Of a stretch of DNA of 64,000 nt, positions 17,819 to 26,754 are shown piece after piece; position 1 is the first letter of the stretch, and the number at the start of each line of letters is the position of its first letter. The DNA is from Gorillibacterium timonense (lineage in GTDB: Bacteria; Bacillota; Bacilli; Paenibacillales; NBRC-103111). The notes beneath the pieces are model-generated. The model searched no databases. It saw only the letters and a list, made by a program, of their open reading frames with translations, and had not been told where the DNA came from. The stretch covers positions 124,001-188,000 of the forward strand of contig NZ_LN881720.1 of NCBI RefSeq assembly GCF_001457415.1. Reading direction: 5' to 3'. The translations under genes were made by a program, and so were the position numbers.

Positions 17819-18097
17819 ATGGCGCGAAGCAATAAGAAAGTGGTTCCGGAAGCCAAAAAGGCATTGGATGCCATGAAGTATGAGATTGCTGCTGAACTCG
17901 GACTTCCCGTTGGACAAGCCTATTCAGGTGGAGGAATCGCCGACGCGGAGTTTGCAGGGGAATTAGGTTCAGTATCTTCCGGTGGCTACAAAAAGGATTA
18001 CTGGGGGCATCTGGCTTCCCGGGATAACGGCGCGATGGGCGGCAATATAACCAAGCGGTTGATTGAAAAAGCCGAAGAAGCTCTTTTTACCATCTGA
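17819..18097 (+). CDS. Alpha/beta-type small acid-soluble spore protein
   Basis: 92 aa; start ATG at 17819 with AGGAGGTGA five bases upstream. Both SASP signatures are present: KKALDAMKYEIAAELGLPV near the N-terminus (the germination-protease region, normally centred on ELG) and DYWGHLASRDNGAMGGNITKR with the conserved GxxGGxxTK-like end (GAMGGNITKRLIEKAEE). Such proteins coat DNA in the spore core. Between the two helices lies an insert of about 15 residues (GIADAEFAGELGSVSSGG), making it longer than usual members of 60-75 aa. Expected to be made in the forespore. Confidence 0.9.
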   Translation: MARSNKKVVPEAKKALDAMKYEIAAELGLPVGQAYSGGGIADAEFAGELGSVSSGGYKKDYWGHLASRDNGAMGGNITKRLIEKAEEALFTI

Positions 18098-18130
18098 TCC
18101 TAACCTTAGCTTTATGCAGTTGCAGCTGAA

Positions 18131-18159
18131 TTGACAGGGTTCGTCCATTCAAGTACTAT
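18131..18159 (+). promoter_or_regulatory. Near-consensus sigma-A promoter upstream of metK
   Basis: Perfect TTGACA (18131-18136), ideal 17-base spacer, TACTAT (18154-18159). The expected start is near 18166, only about 15 bases before a terminator hairpin. Confidence 0.75.
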
Positions 18160-18180
18160 ACTGTAAGGAAGGTAATCCCC

Positions 18181-18213
18181 AACCTTTTCCGATCCGGAAA
18201 AGGTTGCTTTTTT
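18181..18213 (+). terminator. Terminator between the SASP gene and metK, possibly an attenuator
   Basis: Perfect 10-bp stem AACCTTTTCC (18181-18190) and GGAAAAGGTT (18196-18205), loop GATCC, then GCTTTTTT. It lies directly downstream of the strong promoter, so it would end most transcripts after about 45 bases. The stretch GGAAGGT just upstream can pair with the 5' arm, giving a possible antiterminator. No S-box sequence is present. Confidence 0.8.
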
Positions 18214-18305
18214 ATCGGTGTACGAGCAGTTGTGTAAGATACATAGCTAATTCCATGGGTATTATAGAAGAAGATCCTGCGCTATTTATGAGGAGGTTTA
18301 AGAAG

Positions 18306-19508
18306 ATGGGGAACAGCGTTAAACGACTTTTCACTTCGGAGTCCGTGACGGAGGGGCATCCGGATAAGATCTGCGATCAAATTTCCGACGCCGTATTGGA
18401 TGCATTTCTAGAGGCGGATCCCAATGCACGTGTCGCCTGCGAAGTATCGGTGGCCACCGGGCTTGTGCTTGTTATTGGCGAAATTACAAGCCGCGCGGAT
18501 TACGTCGACATCTCCGCTATTGTGCGAAATACCATTAAGGATATCGGATACACCCGAGCCAAATATGGCTTTGATTATAAAACCTGTGCAGTTTTGACCT
18601 CTCTTAACGAACAATCCGCAGACATCGCTCAAGGAGTCAATCAGGCTTTGGAAGCTCGCGAAGGGAATATGTCGGACGAGGAGATCGAAGCATTGGGAGC
18701 AGGCGACCAAGGCTTGATGTTCGGGTATGCAACCAATGAAACCCCGGAGCTGATGCCGATGCCGATTGCCTTGGCTCATCGGCTCGCCAGAAGGCTCTCT
18801 GAGGTCCGCAAGGACGAGACCCTGGCCTACCTTCGTCCTGACGGAAAAACGCAAGTAACGGTCGAATATGAAGGGGACAAGCCGGTCCGGGTTGATGCTA
18901 TCGTCGTGTCCACCCAGCATGCTCCCGAAATCTCTCTGGAGCAAATCCAAAAGGATATTAAGGAGCAAGTCATTGCACCGGTCGTGCCTGTGGAATTTTT
19001 GGATGAGGCTACCCAGTATTTTATCAATCCGACAGGCCGGTTTGTGATTGGCGGGCCTCAAGGGGATGCCGGCTTAACCGGGCGCAAGATCATCGTCGAC
19101 ACCTATGGAGGGTACGCCCGCCATGGCGGTGGCGCCTTCTCCGGTAAGGACCCGACGAAGGTGGATCGTTCCGCAGCCTATGCTGCCCGTTATGTGGCGA
19201 AGAATATCGTTGCGGCTGGCTTGGCCGAAAAATGCGAAATTCAGCTTGCTTACGCGATCGGCGTGGCACGTCCCGTTTCGATCAGCGTCGACACATTTGG
19301 CACGGGGAAAGTGAGCGATGAGAAGATCGTTCAAGTCATTCGCGAGAACTTCGACTTGCGTCCGGCTGGTATCATCAAAGAGTTGGGCCTTCGGACGCCG
19401 ATCTACAAGCAGACGGCCGCTTACGGTCACTTTGGCCGCACCGATGTGGATCTCCCTTGGGAGCGTACAGATAAAGCATCCAAGCTTAAGGCGGATGCGC
19501 TCGGTTAA
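18306..19508 (+). CDS. metK: S-adenosylmethionine synthetase
   Basis: 400 aa, full length. The ATG at 18306 follows AGGAGG; upstream in-frame codons look non-coding. Motifs: [19 protein letters not shown] at the N-terminus (methionine/ATP site), [12 protein letters not shown] (residues 116-127), the P-loop-like [19 protein letters not shown], and the C-terminal [10 protein letters not shown]. It makes SAM from methionine and ATP. In many Firmicutes metK is under an S-box riboswitch; none is visible here, and a promoter-terminator pair stands in its place. It has its own terminator downstream. Confidence 0.98.
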   Translation: MGNSVKRLFTSESVTEGHPDKICDQISDAVLDAFLEADPNARVACEVSVATGLVLVIGEITSRADYVDISAIVRNTIKDIGYTRAKYGFDYKTCAVLTSLNEQSADIAQGVNQALEAREGNMSDEEIEALGAGDQGLMFGYATNETPELMPMPIALAHRLARRLSEVRKDETLAYLRPDGKTQVTVEYEGDKPVRVDAIVVSTQHAPEISLEQIQKDIKEQVIAPVVPVEFLDEATQYFINPTGRFVIGGPQGDAGLTGRKIIVDTYGGYARHGGGAFSGKDPTKVDRSAAYAARYVAKNIVAAGLAEKCEIQLAYAIGVARPVSISVDTFGTGKVSDEKIVQVIRENFDLRPAGIIKELGLRTPIYKQTAAYGHFGRTDVDLPWERTDKASKLKADALG

Positions 19509-19587
19509 CAGCAGCTTTTCTCAAGTGGGCATATGATGATTTGCAAGTGAAATCGTATGACAATCGTTTTACATGACATAAAAAAGG

Positions 19588-19614
19588 AACGCCTCCAATG
19601 TGGAGGCGTTTTTG
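19588..19614 (+). terminator. Terminator after metK
   Basis: Perfect 10-bp stem AACGCCTCCA (19588-19597) and TGGAGGCGTT (19601-19610) with an ATG loop, then TTTT. A-rich sequence on the left could let it act also for the convergent gene. Confidence 0.9.
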
Positions 19615-19678
19615 TGTGCAACAAGAAAGGGTAATGCTGGAAGCCATGCGAATTAAGACTTTACGCCGCTCTCTCCGA

Positions 19679-21106
19679 TTAATGGATAGATTCCCTTGAG
19701 ATCAAGACATTCTTGTTGATCGGATTGTAGTTGACGGATAAGCCTAATTGTTCGGAAACAAAGCGAAGAGGGACAAATGTGACCCCCTGTATGACACGGG
19801 GTGCAGTTGCAACTGTGACCTCTTTGCCATCGACTCGCACACGGCGGTCTTGTTCCTTCAAGACAATCGTACTCTTTGAGTTCTGAATGATAATACTCTT
19901 TGAAGCCTGATCCCAGCGCACGGTTAGGCCAAGGGCTTCGCTGACAAGCCGTAGCGGCACCAAGGTTGTACCCTTTTCGACAAAGGGACGTTCGTAGTCA
20001 TCAAAATAATGGATGCCTGTCCGGGTCTGATAGTCCCACGCCTGTTCCGTTTGAAATTGCAGGGTCCACCGTTCGATCTCACCGGGGTAGAAGTGCTTGC
20101 TCAAATCGTAGAACTCTACCTCATAAGTCAAGTTTGCATCCTTCCCGTCTACTGTATGCAGACCGGTTATCGATACCTGGTACAATCCCTCATAGTTCTG
20201 GACCTGATCCAGTCGAAAAATGATCGCATTGGGGACACCATATCCTGATAACTCGACATTTAAATAAAGATCCTTATTCAAGTTGTTGTTCTTGGCATTC
20301 AATGACCATTTTTTTTGAGTCTGAACCTGGGTTACCTGTACCTGAATATCCTGCAGAGAAGGCTGCTTATATTTCTTCGGGTTTAATGTTACGGACCAGG
20401 GATAATTCCCTTGGAACAATTGCTGTGGAAATTCGGCTGCGGGCCAAGCAATAGAGGAGTAATCGACGGCTTCCGTTCGGGAACGATCAAAGACTTGCAT
20501 GGTGCCGTAACTGCCGGCAAGTCCAAATCCGACTTTCTGCAGTCCCGGGTTCAAAATCCAGCGACGATGCCCCACGCGATCCGCATTGCTGCCGGTATCG
20601 GGCATATATCCGTTCAACACATTTTGACTCAAATTGGTCCTGCCACTGGATATATTGCTGGAGGAAGTCGATTCACTTCCCTTTTGATAGAAGGCATCGG
20701 CCATATCTGCTGGTTTCGCCGGGTAGTGAGTTAGGGTATTGTTGGCAGCCAGCAATACGGCTCCATGCTGCGCTAAATCAGTCAAGCCGGCGTCCAATTG
20801 AAGGTCGGCCGGAAGGCCGGCTAATGAACGGGCGAGATTAGCAGCCAGTAGCGCTTGCTCCAGCATGGCCTGACTTACCTTGCCCGTTGTGTAAGGGGCT
20901 TTTATGGAAGGCTCGACATCATAGGGCTTCATATTCTCGCCTAATTCCAGCAAGTGATTCCACATTCGTTTGACTTCATCCCGTTGGGGATATTTCAATC
21001 CTTCGGCACTTGCGGAACCAGGGGTTATCCCATAAACACCCAGCAAGACGAACAGGGCTGTTGCTACAAATAATAAACATCTCTTCACTCTTGTTGCCGA
21101 CAACAC
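19679..21106 (-). CDS. Secreted CAP-domain protein with C-terminal copper-amine-oxidase-like stalk domain
   Basis: 475 aa from the GTG at 21106 (GGAG six bases before); a TTG two codons earlier has the site too close. Residues 1-35 are a signal peptide (CLLFVATALFVLLGVYG...ASA). A CAP/SCP domain follows at roughly 70-200, shown by ANLARSLAGLP, LAQHGAVLLAANNTLTHYP and DRVGHRRWILNPG. A middle beta-rich part leads to a C-terminal domain at about 380-475 with two repeats of the type LVPLRLVSEALGL and FVPLRFVSEQLGL, the Cu-amine-oxidase N-terminal-like module common in Paenibacillus exoproteins. Probably wall-associated. Substrate unknown. Confidence 0.88.
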   Translation of the reverse strand: MLSATRVKRCLLFVATALFVLLGVYGITPGSASAEGLKYPQRDEVKRMWNHLLELGENMKPYDVEPSIKAPYTTGKVSQAMLEQALLAANLARSLAGLPADLQLDAGLTDLAQHGAVLLAANNTLTHYPAKPADMADAFYQKGSESTSSSNISSGRTNLSQNVLNGYMPDTGSNADRVGHRRWILNPGLQKVGFGLAGSYGTMQVFDRSRTEAVDYSSIAWPAAEFPQQLFQGNYPWSVTLNPKKYKQPSLQDIQVQVTQVQTQKKWSLNAKNNNLNKDLYLNVELSGYGVPNAIIFRLDQVQNYEGLYQVSITGLHTVDGKDANLTYEVEFYDLSKHFYPGEIERWTLQFQTEQAWDYQTRTGIHYFDDYERPFVEKGTTLVPLRLVSEALGLTVRWDQASKSIIIQNSKSTIVLKEQDRRVRVDGKEVTVATAPRVIQGVTFVPLRFVSEQLGLSVNYNPINKNVLISRESIH

Positions 21107-21155
21107 GATCAACTCCCAATCCTTTTGCGAGCATGCGGTTTGTATGAGAACGCTC

Positions 21156-21171
21156 CGAAACGATGGTTTCG
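21156..21171. repeat. Short perfect palindrome upstream of the CAP gene
   Basis: CGAAAC (21156-21161), spacer GATG, GTTTCG (21166-21171), about 50 bases before the CAP gene start. It could be an operator or a small RNA hairpin. Confidence 0.35.
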
Positions 21172-21199
21172 CAACGAAAATGCCTATTTAGTAGTAGGA

Positions 21200-21324
21200 G
21201 CGTGTTTGCATACCCGACCTTCGGTCGAATTGACGAGTGATTTCACCTGACTATAGCCACAAATGGCTAATCATCAGGCAACTATCACCTGCTATTCGAC
21301 CGGTTCACGGGTCTGCGAACACGC
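21200..21324. repeat. 125-nt extended imperfect palindrome between two secreted-protein genes
   Basis: Five nested pairs of arms fold the whole segment into one rod: GCGTGTTTGCATACCCG (21200-21216) with 21308-21324 at 15 of 17 positions; GGTCGAAT (21223-21230) with ATTCGACC (21294-21301); GTGAT (21237-21241) with ATCAC (21284-21288); CCTGA (21246-21250) with TCAGG (21274-21278); TAGCCA (21254-21259) with TGGCTA (21264-21269) around a CAAA loop. There is no T tract. It could be a miniature mobile element, a processed intergenic RNA structure, or a bidirectional stop. Confidence 0.75.
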
Positions 21325-21336
21325 CCTAGGAGTCTC

Positions 21337-23673
21337 TTATTTTACCGTTACGTTTACTTTCGCTTTCTTCCCGGCATAGGACACGGTTACAGTGGCCTTC
21401 CCCTTGCCCGTAGCACGGATCAGACCGTCCTTGACCACTACCACGGAGTCTTTGGAGGAAGTCCACAATGCCGGCTTGGATACATCGGTATCCGTTCCGT
21501 CAGCATAGGTGGCGGTAGCAATGACTTGCTTGCGGGCGCCAACGGAAAGGGTAAGGTTGACTTCATCGGTTTGGAGGTATTTCAAGGTGTCTACATCAAC
21601 GGCAACGGTCACGGACTTGGAACCGTATTTGGCGGTAATCGTGGCCTTCCCGTAAGCGATGGCCGAAACGAGGCCGCCTGGGCTTACATCGGCAACCTTA
21701 TACGAGCTCGATGTCCATTCGGCATCCGCCGTTACCGTTTTTTTGCTGCCATCGCTGAAGGTGACGGTCAGGGTCAGTTGGGTGTCATTGCCGGATTTCA
21801 TCGACAAGGAGCGCTTGTTGACCTCGAGCTTTTGAATGACATCAACATCGACGGAGATGGTTGCGGTCTTGCCGCCATACTGGGCTGTAACCGTCGTTGA
21901 ACCGCGGGAATAACCGGTGACCAATCCATCTTCCACATCGGCGATCTTGTTGTTTGCGACTTTCCACTGAGCATCCGATGTAACATCCAGAGTTTTACCG
22001 GCGGAATCGGTGGCGGTCAGCTTGATTTGCTTGCTTTCCTTGGTATTCAGGAAGATTGTCCGGACGTCCGGCGTAAGCTTGCTGGCAAGCGCTACTCCTA
22101 CGGTCATCGTGACGGATTTCGATTGGTATTTGGCCGTAATGGTTGCCGATCCGGAAGCGGAGCTTTGGATCAAACCGCCAGAGGTTACATCCGCAACGGC
22201 CGCAGCCGAAGAGCTCCAAGTGGCTTTTGAAGTGACATCCTCTTCATGCCCATCGGCGAAGGTGGCGATGAGCTTTGCCTGATAGCTTTCGCCAACGCCG
22301 AGAGCGACCGTTTTGCTATCTAATGTCAGCTTACGGGGAACTTCCACATCGACGGATACCGTAGCGGTCTTGCCGCCGTAAGTGGCGGTCAGCTTCGCTT
22401 CGCCTTGCCCGACGGAGTAGACCTTGCCTTGATCGAAATAAGCGATCTCATCCTTGGTCGAAGTCCAAGTGGCTTTCGATGTGACGTCTTCGCTAGTTCC
22501 GTTCAAGTAAGTCGCCTTCAAGGTGATCGCGTAGGTTTCCTTCGCTTTCATGGAAACCGAGTCGCTGCTCACTTCCAGAAAACGTGGGACATCCACGTCA
22601 ACGGCAACGGTGATCTTCTTGGTTCCATAAGAGGCGGTAATCGTCGCCGATCCGGGAGATCCGGCGGTTAACAATCCTTTGGTAACCGAAACGGCATCTT
22701 CGTTGCTGCTGCTCCATACCGCCAGATTCGTGACGTCGGTGGATGTTCCATTCGGATAGGAGGCGGTCAGCTTGAGCTGCTTCTGGTTATCCGCATGCAG
22801 GAACAGCTTTTGCTCGCCGATATCGAGCTTGCTGGTGGCATCGACATCCACCTTGATCGTGGTGCTCTTGCCGCCGTAGGAGGCCGTCAGGGTGGCGGTC
22901 CCCGCCTTATAGCCGGTCACTGTTCCCCGGATGGCGTCAGCGATCGTAGCATCGCTCGTCGACCAATCGGCATCAGCCGCTACGTTGCGGGTGGTTCCAT
23001 CGGGATAGGTGGCAATCAGCTCAAGGGTTGTCTTCTCTTTCAGCAATAGGGAGAGCTGAGAGTCTGCAAGATCGAGGCGCTTCACCAGCTCCACGTCGAC
23101 TGGAATGGTGGTGGTTTGGCTTCCAAGCTTGGCAGTCAAGGTAGCGGAGCCGGAACCGACAGCGGTGACGGACCCGTTTACCACCGTGACGACTTCATCG
23201 TCGCTCGTGCTCCATTCCGCTTTTGCGCTGACTTCTTCCGTGGAGTTGTCACTGTAGGTGGCCGTGAGCTGGACAGTTGCTTTTTCCATGAGGCGGAGAT
23301 CCAGCTTTTGCTTGGATTTGGTCAGGCTCTTCACTTTCTTCGTAACGGTGACTTGAATGGGTTGAGATTGGTTTTTGTAAGCGGCCATGACGATGGCGGT
23401 TCCTTCCGCCTTGGCCGAAATGGTGCCGTTATAGACGGTGGCCACGGACGGGGTATCTGTGGACCAGGTTGAATTCAAGGTTACGATGGCGGTGGATCCG
23501 TCCACATAAACAGCGGTTGAGGAAAGGGTAACGGAATCTCCCACCTCGAGACGAACTTCATTTTTCGAGACGACCAGCTTGGACAGCTCCGCTTCTGCCG
23601 CAAAAATGGAAGAGAAGGGAGCGACACATAAGACGACGGTCAACAACAGGGCGACAAATCTGGAAGCTTTCAA
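21337..23673 (-). CDS. Secreted protein of nine tandem bacterial Ig-like (BIG2) repeats
   Basis: 778 aa. A signal peptide (MKASRFVALLLTVVLCVAPF...FA) is followed by nine repeats of about 83 residues running to the very C-terminus. Each has the pattern LxLTATYxDGTxxDVTSxAxWSSSxxxVAxVxxGxVT..GxATITAxYGGKxxTVxVDV. The repeats are clearly diverged from each other, so this is an old expansion and not a recent duplication. No SLH, LPXTG, transmembrane tail or catalytic domain is seen, so how it is retained is unclear. It could be a structural wall filler or a cell-surface adhesin. It is divergent from the glycosidase gene and co-directional with the CAP gene. Confidence 0.92.
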   Translation of the reverse strand: MKASRFVALLLTVVLCVAPFSSIFAAEAELSKLVVSKNEVRLEVGDSVTLSSTAVYVDGSTAIVTLNSTWSTDTPSVATVYNGTISAKAEGTAIVMAAYKNQSQPIQVTVTKKVKSLTKSKQKLDLRLMEKATVQLTATYSDNSTEEVSAKAEWSTSDDEVVTVVNGSVTAVGSGSATLTAKLGSQTTTIPVDVELVKRLDLADSQLSLLLKEKTTLELIATYPDGTTRNVAADADWSTSDATIADAIRGTVTGYKAGTATLTASYGGKSTTIKVDVDATSKLDIGEQKLFLHADNQKQLKLTASYPNGTSTDVTNLAVWSSSNEDAVSVTKGLLTAGSPGSATITASYGTKKITVAVDVDVPRFLEVSSDSVSMKAKETYAITLKATYLNGTSEDVTSKATWTSTKDEIAYFDQGKVYSVGQGEAKLTATYGGKTATVSVDVEVPRKLTLDSKTVALGVGESYQAKLIATFADGHEEDVTSKATWSSSAAAVADVTSGGLIQSSASGSATITAKYQSKSVTMTVGVALASKLTPDVRTIFLNTKESKQIKLTATDSAGKTLDVTSDAQWKVANNKIADVEDGLVTGYSRGSTTVTAQYGGKTATISVDVDVIQKLEVNKRSLSMKSGNDTQLTLTVTFSDGSKKTVTADAEWTSSSYKVADVSPGGLVSAIAYGKATITAKYGSKSVTVAVDVDTLKYLQTDEVNLTLSVGARKQVIATATYADGTDTDVSKPALWTSSKDSVVVVKDGLIRATGKGKATVTVSYAGKKAKVNVTVK

Positions 23674-23808
23674 AACGTTTCTCCTTTCGTATCCCGATTG
23701 GGGAATCTTCCCTTTATATCGACCATAAGCGGCTCATAGTTTAGGTTAAAGCCATTTTCGTGAAGTCTCTTAGCCGGATAGCGAATCACTTTCCTCTAAA
23801 AAAATCGT

Positions 23809-23835
23809 AACTTTTCCCAGCCTGCGTGAGTCTAA
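23809..23835 (+). promoter_or_regulatory. ECF-sigma-type promoter for the phosphodiester glycosidase gene
   Basis: AACTT (23809-23813), 17 bases, TCTAA (23831-23835), the best match in the window to the ECF/sigma-E pattern. It leaves a leader of about 130 bases. The 23674-23967 gap otherwise holds only the divergent upstream region of the Ig-repeat gene; no small gene was found. Confidence 0.55.
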
Positions 23836-23967
23836 GATAGTAGAAGCGTCGGGAGGCGCGCGCCACTCCGGGATGTTTGCGGGTTATTTGGCATGCGCGG
23901 CCTCTGTTCCGTTGATAGAAAGCAGGACGAAAGAGAAGCGGCGCAAGAAGAGGAGGAAGTGGAATAC

Positions 23968-26658
23968 ATGCTGGGGAACGGCAGCAAGAAGAGATGGACT
24001 TGGAAGCAGGTTGTGAACGCAGGAGTCGCAGTGGCCCTCATGGTACCTACTTTTACGCTATATTCCGGCAGAGCTGAAGCAGCGTCTACCGTAACCGATG
24101 CGGTATTAAAAGGAAACGAGCCGATTACGGCCGGCGCGAATCTACTATCCTATGTAGCGGTTATTCAAAGAGGGACTTCGACGGTGAAAACGAACGTAAA
24201 GGTCGTTCAAGTCGATATGCAGGTTCCCTATGTGCAGCTCGGTGTCATGTCGGGGGAAGGCAATTCCATAACGACAAGCAACAGCGTTCGCGGGATGGCG
24301 GAGGAGACGAGCGCGGTAGCCGGGATCAATGGCGATGTATACAACACCTCCTCCTCGGTGGATCGGGCGCCGATGGGCGGGGTTATTCAAAACGGGGAGA
24401 TTTTGACGTCTCCTTCGCAAATTCAAGGGATGTACAGCTTTGCGGTGACGAAGGACAACAAGCCGGTGATCGATTTGTTTACCTTCCAGGGGTCGGTGAC
24501 CGGTCCTGATGGAGAATCGTATCCGTTGTCTGGACTGAACAAGAACTTCTATGTCTCCGATCCCGGCAAAGTCAATACGATGGTAGACAGCATCCAGCTG
24601 TATACGGACAAATGGGCCAGCACGAACCGGGGTACCGGCAGCGGAACGACGCCCACCGAAGTGCTCGTGCAGAACGGCGTTGTCCAGCAGATTTCCGAGG
24701 GAAAGGCGTTCAACATGGTCCCCCCGAAGGATGGATACATCTTGCGCGCCCATGGAAAAGGAGCCAAGTTCGTGCTTGCGCATCTTTTGCCGGGTGAGCC
24801 GGTTAACGTGCAGACTCAGCTAGTCTCTACGGGAACGAACACGACCTACACGGACGCTGACCTGAAGACGCTGATGGGCGGCCATACCATTCTGGTTGAC
24901 GAGGGCAAGGTCGCGACGTTCTCCCGCGATATCAGCGGAGTCGGCGGCCAGTATTATCGAGCTCGTACGGCCGTCGGCTTTTCTAAGGATCAGCGGTACG
25001 TCTATATGGTTACAGCCGATAAGACGAGCGACAGCGCAGGGATGAGCCTTGCTGAGCTGCAGCAATTCCTCGTCAAGATCGGAGCCTGGAAGGCGCTCAA
25101 CATGGACGGCGGAGGCTCTACCCAGCTCGTCTCCCGGCCGCTCGGCGAAACCGAGCTGGTCGTCGCCAACACGACGGAAAACGGAGATGAGCGCCGCGTC
25201 GTCAACGGGCTGGGCGTCTATACGACAGCGCCGAAGGGCAATGCCCTCAGCATCAGCATTCTTGGCGAGAAGACGGTTTTTCTGAACGAGAAGCTGACGT
25301 ATGAGATCAAGGGCTACGATACGTACTACAATCCGATGGAGTTCGACCAATCGAAGGTGACTTGGAGCAGCTCGGGCAATGTGGGCAGCTTCCAGGGCAA
25401 CACCTTCACCGTGAAGGCGACGGGGACCACCATCATCAAGGCGGTTAGCGGTCAAGCCGCTCATACGATGGATGTGAAGGTGGCGGCCCGCGACGATATC
25501 GCCAGCATGAGCATCGTTCCAACGAGCACGGTGCTGATGAACGGAAGCGAGATCGGGTTATCTGTTCTCGTGAAGCTGAAGGACGGAACGGAACGGACGC
25601 TTCCGGCCAGCTCCTTTAAATGGGAGACGAGTGGGTTCAAAGGACAGGTGAGCGGCAGCTCGCTTAAGGTTACGGATGCCGGAACAAGCGGTGGTCAATT
25701 GATCGCGGGGTATGACGGGTTCCGTACGATTCTGCCGATGGCGAGCGGGACCTCGATGGTGTGGTCCGACTTCAGCAGCGCCGATGTACCGGCAAGCGTT
25801 ATGGTTTATCCGCAGGGAGAATTGACGGCTACCGTGGACAAAGTGGCCGGTCTCGGCGGGCTCCCGGCCGCAAATACGGCCCTCCAGCTGCAATACGACA
25901 TGACGCCGGGAACCTTCGGTGAAGTGACCAAAGCGGCGTATGTCAAATTTGGAACGGAGCCGGACGGGGTTCAAGCCCAAGGCTCTCCGCAGACGCTGTC
26001 GGTGAACGTGCTTGGAGACAACAGCTTGAACATGCTGCGGGCGGAAGTAGTCGATGCGGCGGGGACGCTCACGCGGATCGATCTGGCCGAGCGAATCGAT
26101 TGGACCGGATGGAAGACGCTCACCGCTGATCTGACGAAAGCCAAACCGGTTTATCCGATTAAGCTGAAGCGGATTTATGTGGCCAATCCGGCTGTCGGTC
26201 AGGACGAGCGCGCTCGCACCGGCGCTATTGGAATCGACGATATTACCTTCCAATATAAGGCGAATACTCCGGCTCTCGCGCGCAACAAGGTGACCCTGAC
26301 CCTTGGCAAAACGACCGTGCAAGTGAACGGCAAGACGCTGTCTCTCTCTCCGGCACCTGCCCCTTATACGACAAAGGATGGCCGAACTATGGTTCCTGTG
26401 AGATTTATCACAGAAGCACTCGGCGGAAGCGTCGTCTGGACGAATGCGACCAAGCAGGTCAGCATCCAGCGCGGCAGCCAATTGGCCGATTTGTGGGTTG
26501 GCAACAAGGAGATGATAATCGACGGCAAACGCGTCGTCATCGACTCTCCGGCTGAGCTGAAAGGCGCGACGACTATGGTCCCGCTTCGCGTCCTGTCCGA
26601 AGCGTTCCAGTGGAAAGTGAACTATGACCCGGCAACCAAATCGATCACGCTGGAGTAA
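23968..26658 (+). CDS. Secreted phosphodiester glycosidase (NAGPA domain) with stalk domain
   Basis: 896 aa from the ATG at 23968; AGGAGGAAG precedes it. A signal peptide covers residues about 15-38 (VVNAGVAVALMVPTFTLYSG). The NAGPA-like domain spans roughly 60-440, with INGDVY, GGHTILVDEGK, RARTAVGFSKDQRYVYMV and the diagnostic NMDGGGSTQLV near residue 375. A BIG2-like segment (about 440-520) and a jelly-roll-like region follow. The C-terminal 120 residues are a Cu-amine-oxidase-like stalk module (MVPVRFITEALGGSV, MVPLRVLSEAFQWKV), like that of the nearby CAP protein. It probably cleaves a sugar phosphodiester bond outside the cell; the substrate is unknown. Confidence 0.88.
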   Translation: MLGNGSKKRWTWKQVVNAGVAVALMVPTFTLYSGRAEAASTVTDAVLKGNEPITAGANLLSYVAVIQRGTSTVKTNVKVVQVDMQVPYVQLGVMSGEGNSITTSNSVRGMAEETSAVAGINGDVYNTSSSVDRAPMGGVIQNGEILTSPSQIQGMYSFAVTKDNKPVIDLFTFQGSVTGPDGESYPLSGLNKNFYVSDPGKVNTMVDSIQLYTDKWASTNRGTGSGTTPTEVLVQNGVVQQISEGKAFNMVPPKDGYILRAHGKGAKFVLAHLLPGEPVNVQTQLVSTGTNTTYTDADLKTLMGGHTILVDEGKVATFSRDISGVGGQYYRARTAVGFSKDQRYVYMVTADKTSDSAGMSLAELQQFLVKIGAWKALNMDGGGSTQLVSRPLGETELVVANTTENGDERRVVNGLGVYTTAPKGNALSISILGEKTVFLNEKLTYEIKGYDTYYNPMEFDQSKVTWSSSGNVGSFQGNTFTVKATGTTIIKAVSGQAAHTMDVKVAARDDIASMSIVPTSTVLMNGSEIGLSVLVKLKDGTERTLPASSFKWETSGFKGQVSGSSLKVTDAGTSGGQLIAGYDGFRTILPMASGTSMVWSDFSSADVPASVMVYPQGELTATVDKVAGLGGLPAANTALQLQYDMTPGTFGEVTKAAYVKFGTEPDGVQAQGSPQTLSVNVLGDNSLNMLRAEVVDAAGTLTRIDLAERIDWTGWKTLTADLTKAKPVYPIKLKRIYVANPAVGQDERARTGAIGIDDITFQYKANTPALARNKVTLTLGKTTVQVNGKTLSLSPAPAPYTTKDGRTMVPVRFITEALGGSVVWTNATKQVSIQRGSQLADLWVGNKEMIIDGKRVVIDSPAELKGATTMVPLRVLSEAFQWKVNYDPATKSITLE

Positions 26659-26684
26659 ATTAGTACTAAACGATCAGTACTAAT
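26659..26684. repeat. Inverted repeat between the glycosidase gene and degS
   Basis: ATTAGTACT (26659-26667) and AGTACTAAT (26676-26684), perfect 9-bp arms around 8 bases, overlapping the stop codon region. AT-rich and without a T tract, it may be a weak terminator or an operator for degS. Confidence 0.45.
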
Positions 26685-26754
26685 TATTCACATCAAGCGT
26701 AGCGAAATATGTTACTATATAGGCAAACCTACCGACTGAAGGAGCTTGGCCGCC

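Noticed and set aside
18166-18305. S-box riboswitch before metK
   Set aside because: No AGAGAGG..GGGAC core or matching stems; the leader is too short.
21337-23673. CRISPR-like or satellite repeats
   Set aside because: The periodicity comes from nine diverged 83-residue protein domains; no short identical repeats with spacers.
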